Assembly: GCA_020544305.1 (NCBI GenBank)
Contig: CP058667.1
Location: 1,612,001-1,676,000 of the forward strand
Length of the DNA stretch: 64,000 nucleotides
Direction: 5' to 3'
Source of the DNA: Staphylococcus taiwanensis
GTDB lineage: Bacteria; Bacillota; Bacilli; Staphylococcales; Staphylococcaceae
Part shown: piece after piece, positions 29,251 through 38,775 of the stretch
How the letters are laid out: the number at the start of each line of letters is the position of its first letter
Numbering within the stretch: position 1 is the stretch's first letter
Program-made: the position numbers and the translations under genes
Notes under the pieces: generated by a model
The model's database searches: none
Seen by the model: the letters and a program-made list of their open reading frames with translations, nothing else
Told to the model about the DNA's origin: nothing

Positions 29251-31845
29251 ATGAAGAAAATATTAATTTACATAAGTTTATTTCTAGTATTATCTCTACT
29301 AGGACATAGTTACATTATTTATCGCTTTATTCATGACGGTATATTATTCACTGGACCAAATGATGGTATTGAACAAATGGTGCCAATTCAAATGTTTTTA
29401 TTTGAAAAGTGGAGTCATGGCAATCTTTTCTATGCTACTGATTTTGGATTGGGTGGAGATTTCTTCACTGATTTAAGTTATTATTTTTCAACAAATATAC
29501 TATTTATCTTAAATGTGATTGTTATAATCATTTTGAAAACATTTATACATATAAATACGCAAGGTCTTCTTTTTTGGATGATTAATGCGCTAATCATTTC
29601 AATCTTAAAAGCGAGTATCGCGATGTACTGTACCTATTTATATAGCAAATTTATCTCTCGCAATACTTGGATTAGTATCATTATGGCTTTTCTCTTTGTA
29701 ATGTCACCGCTTTATTATCGCTTTACAGTTTATTGGCCATTCTTTAGTGATGTGTTTATTTGGATGCCCTTATTATTACTATCGATTGAACGTGTCTTGC
29801 AAAAGCAAAAATTCGGCCTGTTTATTGTTACAGTGACATTATTAATGATTAATAATTTTTATTTTGCATATTATCTATGCCTTATCGGTGCAGGTTATAT
29901 ATTTATTCGACTAATCTTTAGACATCCAAAAGATATCGTTTCACGTGGTAAAGCATTTCTGTTTTTATGTATCAGTGCTTTACTTGGGCTAGGTAATAGT
30001 TTATTTATGTTTTTTCACGGTGCACAAAGTTTCATCAACAATCGTCGTGTACCCTTTTCAGGAACAGTTAATACCTTTGAAAAGTTAAACATCAATACAA
30101 ATATCTTCTTTGATAATTATTTGATTGTATTACTATTTATAACAATACAAGCGCTATTGTGTTTTAAACTTTATAAACATTATTACTATCGTTTATTCGC
30201 TATACTAACGCTTGTATTTATTCTACTAAGCTTTGTACCATTTATAGATCAAGTGTTCAATGGCTTTTCAGCACCTCAAAAACGCTGGCACTTTATACTT
30301 TCATTTAATTCAGCGATATTAATTGGTTTATTCCTGAAATATTTCAGAACATTGAAAATTAAAACATATATTTTTAGTAATATTATTGCTGAAATAATCA
30401 TATTTGCGAGTGCGATTACCTATCACAAATTCGTAGCGTGGCTCGTACTTGTGCCTATTGTTTCTTTAATAGGTTTACTTATTTTAATGTTAAAAGATAG
30501 AAAATATCGTCTAAATTTAAGTTATTTATTTGGTGTATCAATTATTATACTTAGTTTAATGGTTTCCATTGTCTTTATTAAAAATCAAATTTATTTTAAG
30601 GATCATCAAGATCGTGCCAATACATTCTATATTAATTCAAGTCTTTATAGTTCAGATTTACAACGTGCGCTTGTTAAAGAGATGAATACGAGTAAACATG
30701 AAGATGAACGTATAGATTGGCGCGTTAATGAACAAGATAACACGCCGATGTACCAGCACTTCAAAGGCTTAAGTTTATATTCAAGTATCTTCCATCACAA
30801 TATTCTTGATTATTATTATGATAACTTAAAGATTAATCTTGCTGAAGAATCGTTAAGTCGTTATCAATCAACGAATGGTCGTCAAAATATTGCAAGCTTA
30901 TTTTCAATTCGATACATGATGTTAAAAAATTATCAAGGTAATTTGCCGGCCTATTTTCAAAAAGTAAAAACAAGTGGACAGTATACTATATATGAGAACA
31001 CGCTTAATCTACCTTCAGTGAAAGTTACAAATCATATTTATAATAGTAACTCTTTAAAAACAGTCATGGATAGAGAACATGCCATGTTAGATGGCGTAGT
31101 GATTGATGGTAAAGGTACGTCATATAATTCTAAAACACCAAATTTACTGTCTAAATCAACCATTCAATATCACAATATTAAACAACTTGGTCACAATAAA
31201 TATAAAGTTGTTGGTGGTAATGGTGGCACTGTCAAATTGCATTTACCTAAATCTTTACGCCAGAAATATGATGATTTCTATGTCACTATGAAAATTAAAC
31301 GTGGCAATCCTGACAGCAATTATACTGTAGCTGTAAATAATTACGCTAACAATCGTCTATTTAATAATTCAACGTATCGTACTGGGGTTGATACTCAGTT
31401 ATATCGCACACAACCCGATAAAAATGGTGATATTCAGATTATGTTATCACCAAATGGTGAATTTTATATGGATTTACAGCAATTAAATGGCGAAAATTAT
31501 GATACGCTAAAAAAAGCACATCAACATGCAGATTTCAACTCTGAATATAAAGATATTAAAAATGGTGTTGAAGTATCATTAGCTAAACATACTAAAGGTG
31601 TGGCAACCATTAACATACCTTACCGTGAAGGTATGCGTGCCTACGTCGATGGTACACGCGTCACCCCATTTAAAGTCAACTATATGATGACTGGTGTGCA
31701 CGTTGATAAAGATGCTAAAAACATCACAATTAAATATCAACCACCTTATTGGAATACGATGATTTTTATTTCATTAGTAAGTATCATCATTAGCATTCTA
31801 TTTGTAAGATTTAGTAATTCAAAAAAGAGAAAGATGAGGAAATAA
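29251..31845 (+). CDS. YfhO-family GT-C membrane protein, first copy
   Basis: 864 residues with about a dozen hydrophobic segments in the first two thirds (roughly 1-445 plus a last helix near 840) and a large extracytoplasmic C-terminal domain. Shared landmarks with its neighbour: GPNDGIEQMVP after helix 1 (a likely GT-C catalytic aspartate), FGLGGDF, a PLxLxxxER segment and NFYFAYY. In B. subtilis, and by report in S. aureus, a YfhO protein works with CsbB and GtcA to glycosylate lipoteichoic acid (family knowledge). ATG start with TAGAGG. It is on the opposite strand from rbgA and rplS. The substrate here is unknown. Confidence 0.88.
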   Translation: MKKILIYISLFLVLSLLGHSYIIYRFIHDGILFTGPNDGIEQMVPIQMFLFEKWSHGNLFYATDFGLGGDFFTDLSYYFSTNILFILNVIVIIILKTFIHINTQGLLFWMINALIISILKASIAMYCTYLYSKFISRNTWISIIMAFLFVMSPLYYRFTVYWPFFSDVFIWMPLLLLSIERVLQKQKFGLFIVTVTLLMINNFYFAYYLCLIGAGYIFIRLIFRHPKDIVSRGKAFLFLCISALLGLGNSLFMFFHGAQSFINNRRVPFSGTVNTFEKLNINTNIFFDNYLIVLLFITIQALLCFKLYKHYYYRLFAILTLVFILLSFVPFIDQVFNGFSAPQKRWHFILSFNSAILIGLFLKYFRTLKIKTYIFSNIIAEIIIFASAITYHKFVAWLVLVPIVSLIGLLILMLKDRKYRLNLSYLFGVSIIILSLMVSIVFIKNQIYFKDHQDRANTFYINSSLYSSDLQRALVKEMNTSKHEDERIDWRVNEQDNTPMYQHFKGLSLYSSIFHHNILDYYYDNLKINLAEESLSRYQSTNGRQNIASLFSIRYMMLKNYQGNLPAYFQKVKTSGQYTIYENTLNLPSVKVTNHIYNSNSLKTVMDREHAMLDGVVIDGKGTSYNSKTPNLLSKSTIQYHNIKQLGHNKYKVVGGNGGTVKLHLPKSLRQKYDDFYVTMKIKRGNPDSNYTVAVNNYANNRLFNNSTYRTGVDTQLYRTQPDKNGDIQIMLSPNGEFYMDLQQLNGENYDTLKKAHQHADFNSEYKDIKNGVEVSLAKHTKGVATINIPYREGMRAYVDGTRVTPFKVNYMMTGVHVDKDAKNITIKYQPPYWNTMIFISLVSIIISILFVRFSNSKKRKMRK

Positions 31846-31846
31846 A

Positions 31847-34465
31847 TTGATTAAGAAAATTTGGACGAAACCTTTGTGGACGCTTGGTTTCATATTTATA
31901 ATTGCTAATCTTGTATCTTTAACAATATATTATCCGTTTATTCGAGATTACGTGAAAGATGGCGCTGTATTTAGTGGTTCTGGAGATGGTTTCAGACAAA
32001 TGATGCCTTTCCAATTATATTTATACGACCATTTTTCTCATTTTAAAGGATTTTATGATCAATCTTTTGGTTTGGGTGGAGATTACGTTAAAGGATTAGC
32101 CTACTACTATTCCTTATCACCTATGATGTGGGCTAATTTCATTGTGGTCTGGCTTGGTGAACATATATTACATTGGCAGCCACAAGAAATTAGTTTTTGG
32201 CCTACAAATCAGCTTGTCGTGGCATATGCACGTACTGTCATTACTTTTATTTGTGCGTTTTATTATTTTAGATATTTAAAATTAAAACCTGCACCACTTT
32301 TAATAGCAACAATTTTATATGGTGCATCAACTGTAGTACTTTATTATAACTTTACGTGGTCCTTTTACGGCGATTTGTTAATTTTATTACCCTTGTCGTT
32401 ATGGGGTATGGAACGACTATTTCAACGCGGTAAAATTGGCCTATTCATTTTTGCCGTAGCTTTAACGTTATTTTCTAATTTCTATTTTAGCTATTACCAA
32501 GCAATTGTCTTAGGTATCTATTTTGTATTACGAACGATATTTAAATATCGTTACGATATCGTCACACGTTGGCAAAAATTTTATCTATTATCCATAGGTA
32601 CAATATTAGCGTTACTTTCTAGTATCTTAGGTTTTTATACTGGGGTATCCTCATTTTTAAATAATGATCGTCAGCAGAATAATGATTTTAAAATAACTTT
32701 ATTTACAGATTTAACTAAAAATAATTATTACATCTTTTCTAATGGATTTTATGTCACTATTTCATTAATTGCCTTGGTCGCTCTATTAACGCCTAAACTA
32801 TATAAACATTATTACTATAAAATATTTGCTATTATTACTTGGTTCTTACTCATTGGTTCATTATCTCAATATTTTGATAGTGCTTTTAATGGATTTTCAT
32901 TACCACAACGTCGTTGGGTATATTTCCTAGTACTATCTACTAGTGCATTGATTGCCTTGTATATTCATCACTTATCAGAATTGACGATGTTCCAGTATTT
33001 ATTCGCTGCTATTCCAATATTCATTTTAGGCACCATTCGATATATCATCGCTGATAATTTTGTAAATTGGATGATTGTGGCCTTATTTATCATTATTGTG
33101 CTGGCATTACTTGTTTATAAAAAACAATTGCTCAGTAAGCCCATTGTACTTGTAGGGATTGTGCTTCTCTTCTTCTGTCAACAAGTGATTATGACTCATG
33201 ATTCAAGCGCACGCACCATCAAGCCTTATACAGCCACAACTCATTTCATGAATGATTCTAGCTACCATAATCAAGCACTAGCTAAAAAGATTGATACTTT
33301 AAATGATAAACATGCTAATGATCCTTTTCATCGTATAGATTATATGTCTATGTATGCTTTGAATTCACCATTTATTTATCACTATAATGGTATTTCATTA
33401 TATTCTAGCATTTTCGATGGAGCTATTTTGAACTATTATGATAAGCAAATGCAAATTAATATGCCCGTTGATAAAAACAGTACCTATCGCTATTTAGGTA
33501 ATCGCGCTAACTTAGAAGCATTATGGAACGTCCATGATCGTTTCCGTCATCCAAACGATTTGAATATGCCTTATGGCTTTGAAAAGGCAGAGACCATTAA
33601 GAACGGCAAAGACAAATTAATACATTCCACAAATACTATCGACTATCCTGCGGCTCACGTTACCGATAAAGTATATGACGCAAGTGACCTTAAGTCACCA
33701 ATAGATCGAGAACAGGCAATGTTACAAGGCGTCGTCTTTAATGATAAATCAGTAAAAACCAATACTTCATTCAAAGCGAATAAGAATTTACTGAATAATG
33801 CACAAATGTCTACAAATGATGCTACTTGGCATAAAAATAACCATGTAACCGTTCATAAAAATGATGGTGGGATTACGTTAGCTTTACCGAAGTCCATGGC
33901 GACTCAATATAAAGATATGTATGTTGAAATGGATGTAGAATTACTTTCACCAGATAAAGCACACACTGTTGGCGTAAATGAATATGCACAAGATCGTAAT
34001 CCACTTAGTTATAAATATCGTCGTTTCGTCACACCTGTGACCATGCGTGTGAAATCTTCAGATGCGTTGAAAGTTCATTTATCAAAAGGTAATTATCGTT
34101 TATCTATAAAAGGTATTTACGGCGAAAATTATCGCACTTTAAAACATGCATCAAATGATTTAACTCCTGTCAAAGTTAAAAGCAATCGCAATGGCTACAC
34201 GATAACTAAACCTAAACAGTCTTCAGGCTATGTGATTTTACCGACAGCATATGCTAAAGGAATGCATGCCACAGTCGATGGTAGAAAAGTGGAAGTCAAA
34301 CAGGCAAATGGTATTATGACAGCAATACCAGTAAGTAAAAATGATACACATATACGTTTAACCTATACTCCACCATATTTCTATCCGTTAATGATAATAA
34401 GTGTGATGGGCCTTGTTGGCAGTATCATCTTTAGTTTATGGTTAAAAAGAAAGTATAATGCGTAA
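31847..34465 (+). CDS. YfhO-family GT-C membrane protein, second copy
   Basis: 872 residues, clearly paralogous to the preceding protein along its whole length: GSGDGFRQMMP, FGLGGDY, PLSLWGMERLFQ, NFYFSYY, DREQAMLQGVV and a C-terminal helix before KRKYNA. It has the same multi-helix membrane region and long external domain. The start codon is TTG, one base after the stop of copy 1, with a GAGGA site, implying translational coupling and possibly lower output. A plus-strand terminator follows. Probably a lipid-linked-sugar-dependent glycosyltransferase for teichoic acid or another surface polymer (inference). Confidence 0.87.
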   Translation: MIKKIWTKPLWTLGFIFIIANLVSLTIYYPFIRDYVKDGAVFSGSGDGFRQMMPFQLYLYDHFSHFKGFYDQSFGLGGDYVKGLAYYYSLSPMMWANFIVVWLGEHILHWQPQEISFWPTNQLVVAYARTVITFICAFYYFRYLKLKPAPLLIATILYGASTVVLYYNFTWSFYGDLLILLPLSLWGMERLFQRGKIGLFIFAVALTLFSNFYFSYYQAIVLGIYFVLRTIFKYRYDIVTRWQKFYLLSIGTILALLSSILGFYTGVSSFLNNDRQQNNDFKITLFTDLTKNNYYIFSNGFYVTISLIALVALLTPKLYKHYYYKIFAIITWFLLIGSLSQYFDSAFNGFSLPQRRWVYFLVLSTSALIALYIHHLSELTMFQYLFAAIPIFILGTIRYIIADNFVNWMIVALFIIIVLALLVYKKQLLSKPIVLVGIVLLFFCQQVIMTHDSSARTIKPYTATTHFMNDSSYHNQALAKKIDTLNDKHANDPFHRIDYMSMYALNSPFIYHYNGISLYSSIFDGAILNYYDKQMQINMPVDKNSTYRYLGNRANLEALWNVHDRFRHPNDLNMPYGFEKAETIKNGKDKLIHSTNTIDYPAAHVTDKVYDASDLKSPIDREQAMLQGVVFNDKSVKTNTSFKANKNLLNNAQMSTNDATWHKNNHVTVHKNDGGITLALPKSMATQYKDMYVEMDVELLSPDKAHTVGVNEYAQDRNPLSYKYRRFVTPVTMRVKSSDALKVHLSKGNYRLSIKGIYGENYRTLKHASNDLTPVKVKSNRNGYTITKPKQSSGYVILPTAYAKGMHATVDGRKVEVKQANGIMTAIPVSKNDTHIRLTYTPPYFYPLMIISVMGLVGSIIFSLWLKRKYNA

Positions 34466-34490
34466 TGGATTAATAAGACTTTACAATAAA

Positions 34491-34526
34491 TTGGACTGGA
34501 GACATTGAGTCTTCAGTCTAATTTTA
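34491..34526 (+). terminator. Terminator after the yfhO pair
   Basis: A 13-bp stem (34491-34503 with 34509-34521, loop of 5) that is complete on the plus strand through two G-U pairs, followed by TTTTATT. The G-U pairs would be mismatches on the other strand, which fixes the direction. Confidence 0.85.
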
Positions 34527-34532
34527 TTATAG

Positions 34533-34586
34533 AACCAAAAAAAGACTTCCGGTCTATTCTTCTTAGAATAAACTGGAAATCTTTTT
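34533..34586 (-). terminator. Terminator after rplS
   Basis: A 22-bp stem (34539-34560 with 34565-34586, loop of 4) with one mismatch; two pairs are G-U on the minus strand. It is followed by a run of seven T on that strand. It faces the yfhO terminator. Confidence 0.88.
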
Positions 34587-34642
34587 CTGAAAGATATGCG
34601 TTGTAACTAACCCACATCTTTGTCATATCTTTAGTCTGCTGA

Positions 34643-34993
34643 TTAACGAATTTCTTGGATTCTAGCAGCTTTACCACGTAAACTACGTAAGTAGTATAAT
34701 TTAGCACGACGTACTTTACCACGACGTTTAACTTCGATTTTTTCGATTTTTGGAGTGTGTAATGGGAATGTACGTTCCACACCTACACCTGAAGAAATCT
34801 TACGAACTGTGAAAGTTTCTGAAATTCCTCCACCACGGCGTTTGATTACAACACCTTCGAATACTTGGATACGTTCACGAGTACCCTCAACGATACGTAC
34901 GTGTACACGTAAAGTGTCACCAGTACGGAATGATGGTAAGTCTGTGCGTAATTGTGATTTAGTTACTGCTTCGATTAACTTATGATTGCTCAT
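34643..34993 (-). CDS. rplS: 50S ribosomal protein L19
   Basis: Large-subunit protein at the interface with the 30S subunit. 116 residues, basic. The family signature [23 protein letters not shown] is near the C-terminus and the [25 protein letters not shown] block in the middle. ATG start with GGAGAG. Last gene of the rpsP-rimM-trmD-rplS order, ended by a strong terminator. Confidence 0.97.
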   Translation of the reverse strand: MSNHKLIEAVTKSQLRTDLPSFRTGDTLRVHVRIVEGTRERIQVFEGVVIKRRGGGISETFTVRKISSGVGVERTFPLHTPKIEKIEVKRRGKVRRAKLYYLRSLRGKAARIQEIR

Positions 34994-35097
34994 TTATATA
35001 CTCTCCTTCAACCTATGTTCTTGCCTAGACATACATATAGCAGCGGATCATAGTGATTTTTAGTGTCTTTTCACACTTGATTTATATTAGCATAATA

Positions 35098-35835
35098 CTA
35101 ATTGTTTTTCAATTGCTTTTTATAGTTTTCTATAATTTCTTTATCATCTTTAGTTAGCTGATAATGTTGTAATAAATCCGGTCGTTTATTCAATGTACGA
35201 ATAATTTTTTGCTCATGTCGCCATTTTTCAATATGTGCGTGATTTCCTGATAATAAAACGTCAGGAACTGTCATACCTTCAAATTCTCTAGGACGTGTGT
35301 ATTGAGGAAACTCTAATAGGCCATCTGAGAAAGAATCATCTTGGTGAGATTGTTGATTTCCTAATACACCAGGAATTAAGCGCACAATGGCATCTGTCAT
35401 GGTCATAGCAGGTAACTCTCCACCTGTTAAGACATAATCTCCCATTGAAATTTCATCCGTCACAAGATGCTCTCTGATACGTTCATCGTACCCTTCATAA
35501 TGGCCACAAATAAATACGATATGCTCAGCTTCACTTAATTCTTGTGCAATACTTTGTGAAAAGGGGCGACCTTGAGGACACATTAAGATAACACGCGTAT
35601 CTTCACTACGATGTAAATCTTTCATCGCATTAAATACGGGTTCAGGTTTAAGAACCATACCTTGTCCTCCACCAAACGGATAATCATCGACTTGATTATG
35701 CTTATTAATCGCATAATCTCTAAAATTAATTGTATTGACATCAATAATGTCTTTCTCTTGAGCTCTTTTCAAAATAGAATGATTAAGCACACCTTCAAAC
35801 ATTTCAGGAAACAATGTTAAGTAGTCAATCTTCAT
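35098..35835 (-). CDS. trmD: tRNA (guanine-37-N1)-methyltransferase
   Basis: Methylates G37 next to the anticodon to prevent frameshifting; a SPOUT-class trefoil-knot enzyme acting as a dimer. 245 residues. The knot and AdoMet site are seen in [13 protein letters not shown] and [16 protein letters not shown]; the [14 protein letters not shown] motif is the guanine-binding loop. The ATG overlaps the rimM stop codon by one base (TAATG), indicating coupling. Confidence 0.97.
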   Translation of the reverse strand: MKIDYLTLFPEMFEGVLNHSILKRAQEKDIIDVNTINFRDYAINKHNQVDDYPFGGGQGMVLKPEPVFNAMKDLHRSEDTRVILMCPQGRPFSQSIAQELSEAEHIVFICGHYEGYDERIREHLVTDEISMGDYVLTGGELPAMTMTDAIVRLIPGVLGNQQSHQDDSFSDGLLEFPQYTRPREFEGMTVPDVLLSGNHAHIEKWRHEQKIIRTLNKRPDLLQHYQLTKDDKEIIENYKKQLKNN

Positions 35836-36338
35836 TAGTCTAACAATCCTTCCATAGGTGTAATGCGAATTGATTTATTTTCAACATCTATAGCTTTAAC
35901 AACATCTGCGATATAAGGAATTAAATATTCTTTATCTCCTTTAACGACCCAAACATCATTTGCGCCAGTCTCAAAAATATTGATGACTCGACCAATAGGA
36001 GTGTCTTCATCATCAAATACGGTGCATCCTATAATATCTGAATAGTAAAACTCATTTTCTGCTAGTTCAATATCTTCGTGATCGCGTTCTTGATACAAAT
36101 AGTCACCTTTAAAGTGTTCAACATCATTAATGTTACTAATGCCTTCAAATTTAAGCATATGAAACCCTTTATGTACACGATATGAAGTGACAGTTAATTG
36201 AATTTCATTATTATTATGTTTTACTGTTAATTTTTCTCCAGGTTGAAAACGCGTTTCTGTGAAGTCCGAATTCGATTTAACTTTAACTTCACCTTTAATA
36301 CCGTGAGTGTTTACAATTTGACCCACTTCAACTTGCAT
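35835..36338 (-). CDS. rimM: 16S rRNA processing protein RimM
   Basis: Assembly factor for the 30S head that binds S19. 167 residues: an N-terminal RimM domain starting [17 protein letters not shown] and a C-terminal PRC-barrel with the EYLIPYI motif. ATG start with AGAGGTG. It lies after rpsP, from which it is separated by a terminator-like hairpin, and is coupled to trmD. Confidence 0.95.
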   Translation of the reverse strand: MQVEVGQIVNTHGIKGEVKVKSNSDFTETRFQPGEKLTVKHNNNEIQLTVTSYRVHKGFHMLKFEGISNINDVEHFKGDYLYQERDHEDIELAENEFYYSDIIGCTVFDDEDTPIGRVINIFETGANDVWVVKGDKEYLIPYIADVVKAIDVENKSIRITPMEGLLD

Positions 36339-36401
36339 AGTCGCACCTCTCTTAATACAATAATTTATTTCTTTAATATTAACATGAATATTTCAGTATT
36401 G

Positions 36402-36427
36402 AAAAAGGCGCCACGAAATGGCGCCTT
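36402..36427 (-). terminator. Terminator between rpsP and rimM
   Basis: A 9-bp GC-rich stem AAGGCGCCA/TGGCGCCTT (36405-36413 with 36419-36427, loop of 5) is followed on the minus strand by TTTC after the T-ended arm. It probably reduces rimM-trmD expression relative to rpsP. Confidence 0.75.
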
Positions 36428-36457
36428 AAGAAACTTTAATATAAAGTTTAAGCTAAA

Positions 36458-36733
36458 TTATTTAGCGTGTTTTTGTTCATCAAATGTTTTTAAAATACCT
36501 TGTTTAGATAAGATATTGTGAACTGTATCAGTTGGTTTAGCACCGTCTTTTAACCATTTTAATGCTAATTCTTCGTCAATTTTAACTTCCGGCGCATTAA
36601 CACTAGCTGGGTTGTAAGTACCGATTTGTTCGATAATACGACCATCACGTGGTGAACGTGCGTCTGCAACTACGATACGATAGAATGGATTTCTTTTTGA
36701 ACCTAAACGAGTTAAACGAATTTTAACTGCCAT
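36458..36733 (-). CDS. rpsP: 30S ribosomal protein S16
   Basis: Small-subunit ribosomal protein. 91 residues; the N-terminal signature [20 protein letters not shown] and [18 protein letters not shown] are typical. ATG start with GGAGAG. A consensus promoter lies about 50 bases upstream. Head of the rpsP-rimM-trmD-rplS group. Confidence 0.97.
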   Translation of the reverse strand: MAVKIRLTRLGSKRNPFYRIVVADARSPRDGRIIEQIGTYNPASVNAPEVKIDEELALKWLKDGAKPTDTVHNILSKQGILKTFDEQKHAK

Positions 36734-36783
36734 ATATAAAACTCTCCTTTAAATCTTTTACTTTTTATTTTCTACAAGAAATA

Positions 36784-36812
36784 ATATTAACAGTAACTTG
36801 ATAGTTTGTAAA
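36784..36812 (-). promoter_or_regulatory. rpsP promoter
   Basis: Minus-strand TTTACA (36807-36812) and TAATAT (36784-36789) with a 17-base spacer. Placed just downstream of the structured repeats and 51 bases before the rpsP start. Confidence 0.7.
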
Positions 36813-36825
36813 GACTTTTTTCTTT

Positions 36826-36976
36826 ACCAAATCTAGGTTTTTTCAAGACCGTAGATTTGGTTATGCATGAGCTTTAGCTCAGGCGATCCTTTAGCTAGAT
36901 TTATGAAATAAATCGTAGATTTGGTTATGGACTAGCTTGAGCTAGGCCGAACCTTTGAAAATAGATTTATGAAATA
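36826..36976. repeat. Pair of structured tandem repeats between ffh and rpsP
   Basis: Two copies of about 62 bases (36850-36910 and 36914-36976) share their first 16 and last 15 bases exactly and about 80 percent overall. The middle of each folds into a hairpin, and three base pairs differ between copies in a compensating manner, so the fold is preserved. An extra arm at 36826-36835 pairs with the start of the first copy, and GATTTAT/ATAAATC (36898-36904 with 36908-36914) forms another hairpin at the junction. The element lies outside both the ffh terminator and the rpsP promoter. Function unknown. Confidence 0.75.
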
Positions 36977-36997
36977 CTTTCCACTTTCAATAAACAG

Positions 36998-37034
36998 AAA
37001 AATATCGAACGCTAATCAAAATGCGTTCGATATT
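36998..37034 (-). terminator. Terminator after ffh
   Basis: A perfect 12-bp stem AATATCGAACGC/GCGTTCGATATT (37001-37012 with 37023-37034, loop of 10) followed on the minus strand by TTTC. It ends the smc-ftsY-ylxM-ffh transcript. Confidence 0.85.
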
Positions 37035-37047
37035 CATTATAGCTTCA

Positions 37048-38418
37048 TTAAAATGGTAAGTTCATGCCTTTTAACATATTTTCCATTTGGCTACGTTTAC
37101 CTTTTTTACCTTTACGACTACCACCACTAAATTGTTTCATCATTTTCTTCATATCATTAAATTGTTTCATTAATCGATTCACTTCTTGTAATGAACGACC
37201 AGAACCTTTAGCAATACGTTTTTTTCTAGAAACATTTAACGAAGCTGGATTTTCTCTCTCACTTGGCGTCATAGACTGGATAATCGCTTTTATATGGTCG
37301 ATTTGTTTATCGTCCATATTTAATTTATCCATACCCTTCATTTTATTCATACCAGGAATCATTTTCATGATGTCGTCAAGTGGTCCTAAGTTTTTAACTT
37401 GATCTAACTGTTCTAAAAAATCATCCAATGTAAATGAAGATTCTCGCATTTTCTTTTCTAAATCTTTAGCTTTTTCTTGGTCGACGTCTTGCTGTGCTTT
37501 CTCAATAAGGCTAAGAACGTCACCCATACCTAATATACGAGATGCCATACGTTCAGGATGGAATAATTCCAATCCATCCATCTTCTCGCTCATACCAACA
37601 AATTTGATTGGTTTCTGTGTAACAGAACGAATAGATAATGCAGCACCACCACGTGTATCGCCATCTAATTTAGTTAATGTAACACCAGTCACATCTAATT
37701 GATCATCAAATGATTGTGCAACATTAACGGCATCTTGACCAGTCATGGCATCTACAACTAACATAATTTCATTTGGTTTAGAGATTTCTTTCACTTCTTG
37801 AAGTTCATTCATCAACGCTTCATCAATGTGTAAACGACCAGCTGTATCGATGATGACAAAGTCTAAATGTTCTTCTTTGGCATGTTTTAAAGCATTCTCG
37901 ACAATTTGTTGTGGTTTAACTTGATCGCCTTCACTATAAACTGGTACATCAAGTTGTTTACCTACTGTTTGTAATTGGTTAATAGCTGCAGGTCGATAAA
38001 TGTCAGCTGCAACTAACATCGGTTTTTTATTATATTTTTTACGCATTAATAGCGCTAATTTACCTGCAGTAGTTGTTTTACCTGCACCTTGTAAACCAAC
38101 CATCATCACAACTGTTGGTGGTTTATTGGCCATTGTAATCGATGTATTTTCTCCACCCATTAATTGAGTTAATTCGTCTTGTACAATTTTAATGACTTGT
38201 TGACCAGGTGTTAATGATTGCATTACATCTGATCCTAAGGCACGATCGGAAACAGTTTTTACAAACTCTTTTACTACTTTGAAGTTAACATCGGCTTCAA
38301 GTAAAGCAAGACGTACTTCACGCATCATTGCTTTAATATCTGCTTCAGTAACTTTACCTTTACCACGCATTCTTTGCATCGTAGCTTGCAAACGATCGGA
38401 TAATCCTTCAAATGCCAT
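37048..38418 (-). CDS. ffh: Signal recognition particle protein Ffh
   Basis: SRP54 homologue that binds signal sequences on the ribosome together with 4.5S/scRNA and delivers them to FtsY. 456 residues: N domain, GTPase G domain with GLQGAGKTT (about 107-115), DTAGR and TKLDGDTRGG, and a methionine-rich M domain (from about 300) for signal-sequence and RNA binding. ATG start. It is 24 bases after ylxM in the conserved ftsY-ylxM-ffh cluster. Confidence 0.97.
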   Translation of the reverse strand: MAFEGLSDRLQATMQRMRGKGKVTEADIKAMMREVRLALLEADVNFKVVKEFVKTVSDRALGSDVMQSLTPGQQVIKIVQDELTQLMGGENTSITMANKPPTVVMMVGLQGAGKTTTAGKLALLMRKKYNKKPMLVAADIYRPAAINQLQTVGKQLDVPVYSEGDQVKPQQIVENALKHAKEEHLDFVIIDTAGRLHIDEALMNELQEVKEISKPNEIMLVVDAMTGQDAVNVAQSFDDQLDVTGVTLTKLDGDTRGGAALSIRSVTQKPIKFVGMSEKMDGLELFHPERMASRILGMGDVLSLIEKAQQDVDQEKAKDLEKKMRESSFTLDDFLEQLDQVKNLGPLDDIMKMIPGMNKMKGMDKLNMDDKQIDHIKAIIQSMTPSERENPASLNVSRKKRIAKGSGRSLQEVNRLMKQFNDMKKMMKQFSGGSRKGKKGKRSQMENMLKGMNLPF

Positions 38419-38442
38419 ATCAATTGCCCTCCTTTATCTCTA

Positions 38443-38775
38443 TTATTCAAGTTCTTCTAATTGATTGATATATTGTTCTAATTGTTTTGAATCATTAATC
38501 GATTGTTTCATTTCATCATATATTTTACGGCGTTGTTCAAACTTTTCATATAAATTTAACTTAGACTCATAGTCTTCTACTAAATCGCCAGTTCTTCTTA
38601 TATTATCATAAACTGCCTGTCTACTCACATCAAATGTCTCTGCGATTTCACTTAAAGAGTAATCTTTTAAATAAAATAACTCAAGATAATTTCTTTGTTT
38701 TTCAGTAAGTAATGATTGATAAAAGTCAAACAAATAATTCATACGAAGTGTTTTAACTAAATCATTTTTCCCCAT
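38443..38775 (-). CDS. ylxM: YlxM family DNA-binding/SRP-associated protein
   Basis: 110 residues with a sigma70 region-4-like helix-turn-helix ([23 protein letters not shown]). In streptococci YlxM modulates SRP activity (family knowledge). The ATG at 38775 is chosen to match the family N-terminus [19 protein letters not shown]; an ATG five codons upstream has no site. It overlaps the end of ftsY by 14 bases and precedes ffh, so all SRP components are coupled. Confidence 0.93.
   Translation of the reverse strand: MGKNDLVKTLRMNYLFDFYQSLLTEKQRNYLELFYLKDYSLSEIAETFDVSRQAVYDNIRRTGDLVEDYESKLNLYEKFEQRRKIYDEMKQSINDSKQLEQYINQLEELE

Noticed and set aside
34513-34782. 89-codon minus-strand frame over the rplS terminator
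   Set aside because: It lies across a strong terminator hairpin and in another frame of rplS, with no ribosome binding site or family resemblance.
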